This document shows positions 57,231 through 64,000 of a stretch of DNA of 64,000 nucleotides, piece by piece (within the stretch, counting starts at the first letter, position 1; each line of letters begins with the position of its first letter). The DNA comes from Melampsora larici-populina 98AG31 (lineage: Eukaryota; Basidiomycota; Pucciniomycetes; Pucciniales; Melampsoraceae), in NCBI RefSeq assembly GCF_000204055.1, contig NW_006768801.1:493484-557483 (forward strand), in the 5' to 3' direction. The notes under the pieces were generated by a model. The model did not search any database, had not been told where the DNA came from, and was given only the letters and a program-made list of their open reading frames with translations. A program made the translations under genes and the position numbers.

Positions 57231-58570
57231 TCTGCTATTGGCTTTAGGCAGTGGCCGTTTGCAGAAATGAAATAGTGAATAACATCATTTGATCGAATCA
57301 ATGATGGACGGATCAACTAAGATGGAGTGAGGGCTATCGGATTTCAAGTACACCGATGAAATTGAAGCCACATCGGACTGACAGGCAATCTGGCGACATT
57401 CATGGACCAGAGAGGATGTTCCGATGTCGTATGTCAATCAATATCATGCCGAAAAGGTATGAAACTACGTTGCCCTTGCCAAATATGTCAAAATGTGTCC
57501 TTGATACGTTCGGGCCTCATATTTTGAGGTAATATGTCATCTCTGAGATGGAAATTGCGCCTGCGACTCAGGGTAAATCGGGAATCTTTCTACTTCCGAA
57601 GCACAAAACATGAAGTAATTGGCGTACAATAGCCACTCAAGATGAGAGATACTGCGTCGAGGTTGTGCGATAATTCGAAGTAGAGTGGTAATAAATGAAA
57701 CCTATCATACCACATACAGGCACCTGACCCAATCAGTCTCAGTTGACCAAAAGTTGCAACCCGCCCAATACATCAGCTTACACAGGTTCATATGTAACCT
57801 ACCTATCAGTAATTGTAGGCTAAGAGTAAAGGTAGGTAAGCCCCGGATACCTTGGCCCGCAGATTATGTACCCAGGCCACACCCGTGAGAAATGTGACAT
57901 ACACATACCGAGTAAAATCGGCACCTGTACCTGCAGAGCATATACCCAACTTTGGAATGTACGCACGGCATCAGGTCATTTGGCAACTCATCATGTTCGA
58001 AGTATAGGCCATTAGGTTAGACCCAATTTCGCCCAAGTTATTGAGCAAGCCCCCTCATATGGACTACACGGCATAATGTAAAGAAAAAAGCTTGATGACT
58101 GAGCCATTCTTGCAAGATTGAGCTCGGCAGTCACTGCCCCTGCATACCAGTTGCGGCAATTTAGTTACGTCCCTGGTATTGTATCCAAAGCAGAGGAACC
58201 ATATACTCAGCACCAGTGCGTGCAGGGCAAACTGCAGTGAAGTAGTAGAGGTAGTGGGGGCAAAAATATGATCATGATTGTCAAAGCAGATGCGGCCATA
58301 GGTACTCATCTCGCACACAACTTACAACATATTCTGTGACTAAGTACATAATGAAGTGGAAATTGATCAAACATTGCGAGCCACACACGCAACATCATAT
58401 TACAATAATGTGATATAACTCAGCAGTATGGATTTTCATGGGCATACATTGTCCCATATCGGGAGTGATAATAAGTTCAAGGCACTGGTAAGATAGTTTT
58501 GTATTAGTTCAATGGGTGTGTGTTTGGTGTCAGGAAGCTATTTTAGGGGCCACATGTTAATCGTCTTGGG
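57231..58570. other. Spacer between Helitron start and OB-fold-like gene
   Basis: About 1.3 kb. No supported gene; probably the promoter of the Helitron Rep-helicase and the 3' flank of the gene at 58571-59643. Confidence 0.4.
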
Positions 58571-59643
58571 CTACACCCTCATCCATCTCCTTTGCATACC
58601 ACTGTTTTCATTGGTAGCCGGCTTCAATGAGGTGTTTGGGCCCTTCGGCTTGAATCTGTTAATCATAGAGCCCTGTCAGACTCCATAAAACACTTTTATG
58701 GACAAATTGTGTGACTTACTTCTTTGGCTTCTTCAATGTGTTATCTACATTGTTGTGTTGATCATCGTTTTGAGTATTCACTTCCTGAAATCCACTTGTC
58801 ATTATGACCTTGTTGGCCTGTGGATAAAGCACCATATTCAATATGCAGTCAGGATGATCAGACCTAATGAACTTACCACAACAACGTAGCACGAAGTCTC
58901 TTTGTTAAAGTCCTTGATATATCCATGGAATTGACATTCCCGCCCCAACCTGACGAAGCTGGCAATCTTGGCCAGGTTTGGAGTTGGTCGCACGCGATAC
59001 TCAACATTGCATGTACGTGCAGTTTTCATCTAATGACAAAAGATTACGATTGATAGTCAGACTTATGAAGTGCATTGTAGCAATTTGAAAGTAAATATGA
59101 CTCACTATGGGATGATAATCTGAGTGTTGCACAGTGAAAACTGTGGTCGGGACTGGGTCTTGATCAGGAGATTTTTTCATGTACTGACAGCTTTGTTCGA
59201 CAATGGTATTAATGCCAACCACAATTCCAAGGCCTGTTACACCAACTGTATCAACTAAATCTCCGTGAAAGCTCTCGCTGGGTCCAACCAAGACCTTCAA
59301 ATATTAATTGGTCTGCTCTGGTGTCCGCGGTGTTAGAGGGGAATAGTGTTCCTCGCATAAAGTATATGTGGCTAGGGAATAACTTATACTGAGCCGCACT
59401 AAAACCCTTCGCAACAATTTCATACAACAATTGCTCCTGGCGATCGGCACCACCACACCCAATGGACATGACGTATGTCCTGTATTCGGAGCGCCAGCCG
59501 TTGTCGGGCGATATCTGGCGAAGTAATGGAATTTCAATTTGGTGGCTGGATTAAGCGCAAAAGAGAATTAATACCTTTTCTTCAATTTCAAAATTGCCGG
59601 ATAAGTAGATTCCTCGGTGAGTTGGGGTGTTGGTTTCTGACAT
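58571..59643 (-). pseudogene. OB-fold-like (RPA-like?) protein gene, six exons in the intact form, one frameshift
   Basis: From ATG 59641-59643: exon 59643-59575, block 59514-59106, then 59029-58877, 58817-58720 and 58655-58571. The introns are canonical, and all segments except the 409-nt block are in phase. The protein starts MSETNTPTHRGIYLSGNFEIEEK, then DNGWRSEYRTYVMS and YKLFPSHIYFMRGTLFPSN. After a one-base frameshift (about 59280-59305) it continues VDTVGVTGLGIVVGI and VFTVQHSDYHPI, then VEYRVRPTPNL and GRECQFHGYIKDFNK, ending in a basic tail. Alternating beta strands ending in GxIxDFN suggest OB folds. In several lineages Helitrons carry RPA-like ssDNA-binding genes upstream of Rep-helicase, which is this gene's position. 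The family call is inference. Confidence 0.6.
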
Positions 59644-61180
59644 TGATTGGCGGTATGTAATTACTAACAATTCGGAAGATATAATCAGTGAATAGGTACG
59701 GGACAGTCACAGGTCAAGGATCTAACCTGGCGTATTGAATGAACAATATCAGTAGGATGGATTGATCGACGAAAATGATAAATTGTATGATTTGGTACGT
59801 GTGTTGGCTGGGCAGGGTGATGGCCTTGATAATTGAGCAAGACTAAGGTTAGGATTCTGGTATGTATAGGATATAGGATATAATGATCAAAGACTGACTT
59901 GTGTTATTTGTATGCTGTGGCGAGTTGAACCTGAGGTGACTGGGGTAAATGAAACACCATTAGCAAAGATTAGTGCTTGGTATTTTTGGAGATACCGATG
60001 TATGTGCCATCCAGCGCTTTGTTTCGTTTGATTGTGTGTTGTGTTGGGTGTGACTTTGGACGCCCGGCGGCGTGAAACTGGGTAGGCATATGTCAAGGGG
60101 GATTGATTTCGGAGAGTGTGAAACGGTCCCTTTGGCCTATTGAAGCGTTGCCATATGTCTTTCCATTGATTTGCTTGTGACTGGTGTGTCCGTTTGTATG
60201 CAGGGATATATTGCGGATTGTCCAAAATGTGATATGTTGAGGTATGCATGCTGATACGCCTATGAGGCCAGGTAAAGTTTATTGATATCTTAGTCAATTG
60301 AGAATTTGCTGAACATTTATGGTGACAGGATAGCGATAAGGATGTTGCCGATGTGTAATAGTCTCCGTAAGACACAAAGCTCCAATTGAATATGTTGACG
60401 TTTGAAAGTATGTGATGTCCGGCGAATGTGGAGCGTGATTGGAATGATATGCTGAATTCGACATCATCCAGTGTGGCAAATTGGATTGGGCTCCTACGAT
60501 GGCATGTAGTTATATATGGCATATTGACCTACTTGTTTGTTGATGTGGCATGAAAGGAGCGTTAATCCGAGTTGAGAGGTGATGATATGGTGAGATTCTG
60601 TGACTATGCGAATTGAGGCGGCTTCCGGTCACTTGAAAATACACCCGCTTGGGATATTGAAAAGGACGTTATGATGGGAGGGATCAACATACCATTTTGC
60701 TGTCTCCAGTGGAGGCAGTTGAGCCCATTTGACTTAGTTTGTTGGGGTTGAGGAGACAATCAAATATGTAGCAATAGTATCCTGTTGATCGTTTGCTGAA
60801 AGAAGTGAAAATATTGGTGGCCCAGTTTGGCCTACTTGAGTTGGTTCTTTGGGGGATGTAAGTCGATGTGGGGAGGGATATGCGGTGATGGTAGGCTGGG
60901 GATCGATTGCTGAAATATGAACTGATGGTACCCCGTTGGATGGTAGCACATGCCACGGCTGGTATTGTCGCCAAATGACATGGTATGCGCCACGATGCGG
61001 CCAGTTGAAATGTACTACTTGATGGACGCATGTCTTTCCATGTGTTTCCGACAAGTTTTGGACCCTTCTTCAAAACTCGTTTGGCTGGGTGATTGGATAC
61101 TTTGGTGTATTTTGTCGAGTTTTGTTTTTGAAACGTTCCTGAGATTAATTGTTATGATTCAAGTGACCTTCTAATTGTTT
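59644..61180. other. Region upstream of the OB-fold-like gene
   Basis: About 1.5 kb. Two minus-strand open frames (59887-60522 and 60684-61073) exist but overlap other open frames and show no domain or clear splice structure. They may be 5' exons, captured fragments or chance. Left unassigned. Confidence 0.35.
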
Positions 61181-61733
61181 GAAATGTCAACCATGGCACT
61201 TACAAAAATCACAGATAAAACACAACTCAGGCAGTTGTCAAAAAATTCCCTGAAGGGAAAAATGATAACTTATCAAATGATAAAGAAGTTATGAGGGAAA
61301 ATGATTTTCAAAGTGATGAAGCAAAATGTGGTAAAGTAAATGGCAAATCTGGTCAACAGGTAATGACGTCAACTCATCATGAGAGGTAAAATAACAAATC
61401 ACTAACCAACCCGTCATTACAAACATTCACACACACCACCTGATATTTATGCCATTCTCATCAGTAAATAAGCAAGTGAACTACATCTAGAAATGACAAC
61501 CATGGCACTTACAAAAATCACAGATAAAACACAACTCAGTCAATTGTCAACAAATTCCCTGAAGTGAAGAGAAATGTGGTAAAGTAAATGGCAAATCTGG
61601 TCAACAGGTAATGACATCAACTTATCATGAAAGTTAAAATAACAAATCACTAACCAACCCGGCATTACAAACATTTACACACACCACCTGATATTTATGC
61701 CATTCCCATCAGTAAATAAGCAAGTGAACTACA
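61181..61733. repeat. Tandem direct repeat of about 309 and 244 bp
   Basis: Unit 1 (61181-61489) and unit 2 (61490 to about 61733) both start GAAATG(T/A)CAACCATGGCACTTA and end AGCAAGTGAACTACA. Unit 2 lacks an internal segment of about 65 bp present in unit 1 (about 61255-61320). Each starts with a short frame MALTKITDKTQL. Confidence 0.85.
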
Positions 61734-62114
61734 ACTATAAGTGTATATGTAAGTTTTTTTTGTTAAGAAATGTATTGTCCAGTCTTGATTGTCAAATCAT
61801 CTGAAGCTGAAGCAATCACTTCAGAATTATTTGACTTCATTCAACAATACCTTGATGTTAAGACCTGGGAGATTCCAATTGTATTCTTCTTGTGTGCTGT
61901 GGTTTGATGGGGATCAATTAAGATTTGATTGATTGCTATTATTGACTTTCTTGAGGAATTGGCTAATTATTTGTTATCTGGTGAAGGTACGTCTGTCTCA
62001 ACTGCTCATCAATCCTTGCTTCACAAGTTCCTCATTGGGCTGAGAGTGAATGCTTGAGGTGAAATGATGATTACAGCTGAAGAGCAAGGTTCCAATTCCA
62101 ATTCTGCTACGGGC
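61734..62114 (+). other. Short coding-like remnant next to LTR-like repeat
   Basis: Plus-strand pieces VLIVKSSEAEAITSELFDFI and FLEELANYLLSGEGTS look protein-like but are interrupted by stops, and no family is recognised. They adjoin the end of the dispersed repeat, so they may be the internal region of a retroelement. Confidence 0.3.
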
Positions 62115-62652
62115 TTTGTAGTATTTAAAGCTCAACAAAAGCTTTACAACACCTAAGAAGGGATAATCTACTATGTGAGGATAGTAGAAGTTGCCTAAAG
62201 ACTGCCTTCTTCAAAGAAACCAGCACAAAGGCACTTGCTGACCACTTTGTTATAACAGAGAAATAGATAAAGGCACCAGAGAGATGTTCTCAATCCTCTT
62301 ATAAGTATTAGTCCAGATTTCAAGCGCAGGGTCAACAAACAATTTTAATTACTACCAATACTGTTGTAAGTATTATTCCCAAAGAAACTTATAGTCTTGA
62401 ACACACGTAAATAAATTTCTCCTTGCTTTGAGGGGCGTATTTAAGTGATCTTGGTACACATGTAGTAAATAAATGATGATTTGTAACACTACAACAAAGG
62501 TATAAGATGCAGAAAAGGGAACAAAAATCCCAAAACCATCAAGGAGTACTTATATCCACATGTAAAAACCACTACAACAGTCAACAGCCTCAAAAACTAG
62601 CCAAATACGCCGACAGAACCCTAAAAACCGTATGATGATGCAATGTAATGGT

Positions 62653-63433
62653 CACTACACAAAATGTCATCTTTACCGGGCGGTAAAGAAAACTACTGAC
62701 ATAGAAAAATGCTGAGGCAACAGGAAGAGAGCTAAAAATCTGAAAAAATATGCACCTTGTTCCTAGATGTTGGGGCGTCATGATGAGATTTTTTTTGTAT
62801 TTTACACACACATATTGGTTAATGTACCAACAATAAAGGCTGAAAATCATTGACAAACCACCTGTAACAATACCTGAAATTTGGCCCATGATTTTGAAGA
62901 CAGGATTTTGAAATCTTCAAACATCAATAACTTTTGCAGTTCTGGATTGAATCAGTTGATATTTATCATTCAGACATCACATCTGTAGCCGGTCTGCAAA
63001 AGATTCTACGGAGATATTTATTCAGAACTGTTTGAACATATGTAGAGCGTTTACATGACTGGAAAACACCTTACTACCTTTATGAAGTGTAAAGGAGAAA
63101 GGTTCAGCTTTTGAATGATCCAAAAATCAAGTTATCTGTAGCAGAATTGCAAAAGTTATTTAAGTTTTTAGACCACAAAATATTGTCTTCATAATCTGGA
63201 CCAAAATTTCAGGTATTGTTACAGGTGGGTTGTGGACAATTTTCAGCCTTTATTGTTAGTACATCAACCAATATATGTGTGTAAAATACAAAAAAAATCT
63301 CATCGTGACGCCCCAACATCTAGGCACAAGCTGCATATTTTTTCAGATTTTTAGCTCTCTTCCTGTTGCCTCAGCATTTTTCTATGTCAGTAGTTTTCTT
63401 TACCGCCCGGTAAAGATGACATTTTGTGTAGTG
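62653..63433. mobile_element. CACTA-type foldback element
   Basis: 781 bp, termini CACTACACAAAATGTCATCTTTACC and exact inverse, flanked by 3-bp TSD GGT (62650-62652 and 63434-63436). The arms run inward with CGGGCGGTAAAG, CTGAGGCAACAGGAAGAG and AGATGTTGGGGCGTCA in both orientations. The only ORF (62590-62889) reads across the arm and is not a gene. Same family as 53364-54179. Confidence 0.9.
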
Positions 63434-63548
63434 GGTCATGTTACTAATTTATGATGTGATTTACACAGCCAAAAGTGATCAATGACACAATAATATGATG
63501 TACAGCACCTCTTATGATGACTACAGGTGATTTTTCCCTTGTAAACTA

Positions 63549-63892
63549 CAGCCCTTTGCAGAATTGATGACTTTGGAAAAAACAAAAACGCTTGAGTTTT
63601 CAAAAAAAACCTGCGAGTTTTTTTCAAAAACTCATCAAGTTTTTCAAAAACTCATCGAGTTTTTCAAAAATTCATCGAGTTTTTCAAAAACTGAGCAAGC
63701 TCTTTCTCTTTTGGAATTACTGAGCCAGGTTTCCAAAAAAAAATCACTGACTTTTTGAAAAACTCAGCAGCTTTTTCACAAAACTTGGTCACTTTTAACA
63801 AAACTCAGTCACTTTTTGAAAAAACTTGAGGTTTTTTATTTGAAAACTCAAGGTTTTTTTTTCTTCAAAGTCATCAATTATGCAAAGGGCTG
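63549..63892. mobile_element. MITE with TA TSD, copy 2
   Basis: 344 bp, CAGCCCTTTGCAGAATTGAT to the inverse, flanked by TA (63547-63548 and 63893-63894). It is about 60 bp longer than copy 1 (25952-26235), largely from extra CATCGAGTTTTTCAAAAA units. Confidence 0.92.
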
Positions 63893-64000
63893 TAGCTGAA
63901 AACAAATTTTTTCAAATGGGGTCCAATTTTGGATTACTAAAGTGCATCTTGTAGAGCTCGTGATATTGATCAATAGATGGCGCCATATCAGGTGTTTCTG

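Larger units (their letters stand above)
62115..64000 (-). repeat. Dispersed repeat, copy 2 (LTR-like), with two nested insertions
   Basis: The reverse complement of 6500-7262 aligns to 62115-62652, 63437-63548 and 63893-64000 in order. The breaks are exactly the two inserted elements (62653-63433 and 63549-63892). It continues off the right edge. Confidence 0.75.

Noticed and set aside
59887..60522. 211-aa minus-strand ORF upstream of the OB-fold-like gene
   Set aside because: Other frames overlap and no motif or intron structure is seen; composition (His/Thr/Ser/Gln-rich) looks non-coding. Left unassigned.
62590..62889. 99-aa minus-strand ORF
   Set aside because: Lies in the arm of the CACTA-type foldback element and crosses its border.
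1..64000. CRISPR arrays, rRNA or tRNA genes
   Set aside because: No regularly spaced short repeats with unique spacers, no rRNA-like conserved blocks and no convincing tRNA cloverleaf were seen; the genome is eukaryotic.

Overview
The window is nuclear DNA of a filamentous basidiomycete, most likely a rust fungus (Pucciniales, Puccinia or a close relative). This placement is an inference. It rests on intron-dense genes with short GT-AG introns of about 55-110 nt, divergent F-box/LRR-type genes, a secreted orphan protein, and RecQ-like, DUF6589, hAT and Helitron families of the kind that fill rust genomes. Host genes occupy roughly 12-26 kb; the rest is mostly transposable elements (TEs), relics and AT-rich spacer.

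Layout. At 1-1.6 kb lies the 5' end of a Ty1/copia retrotransposon (LTR, primer-binding site, gag) on the minus strand, running off the left edge. At 1.8-3.1 kb is a Tc1/mariner-type transposase with four exons and one in-frame stop. At 4-5.6 kb is a broken RecQ-like helicase. At 6.5-9.4 kb are a dispersed repeat, a GC-rich MITE with an 8-bp target-site duplication (TSD), and a large palindromic element that contains a 100-N assembly gap. At 9.4-11.8 kb is a degraded DUF6589 gene.

The host block holds an F-box/LRR-like gene (11995-13728, minus), a bifunctional lysine-ketoglutarate reductase/saccharopine dehydrogenase (14124-17873, plus), a secreted protein of unknown family (18925-20340, minus), a probable mitochondrial K+/H+ exchange-related protein (21130-22674, minus) and a nine-exon RagA/Gtr1 GTPase (23999-25667, minus). 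Two of these bear on amino acids: lysine metabolism, and amino-acid sensing upstream of TORC1. At 26-35.6 kb are MITEs, hairpins, an LRR relic and a C-terminal relic of a cohesin STAG/Scc3 subunit.

The right half is a nested TE landscape. Two paralogous F-box-like genes (36005-37369 and 43634-45003) share a conserved 33-nt last exon. They flank a complete hAT element (38238-42070) and a new three-exon gene for a 123-aa protein (42163-42652). From 57230 down to 46447 runs one Helitron Rep-helicase gene split by three later insertions: a CACTA-type MITE (47804-48186), a 4.6-kb hAT (48377-52993) and a second CACTA-type foldback element (53364-54179). Each is bounded by TSDs, and conceptual removal rejoins the helicase frame each time. 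Upstream of the Helitron is a six-exon gene that looks OB-fold/RPA-like (58571-59643) with one frameshift. The right edge holds a tandem repeat and a second, inverted copy of the 6.5-7.26 kb repeat, into which a CACTA-type element and a TA-flanked MITE have inserted. The copy at 6.5 kb is the natural empty site for both.

Exon boundaries were read by eye from splice signals and frame. Functions come from recognised motifs, with no database search.
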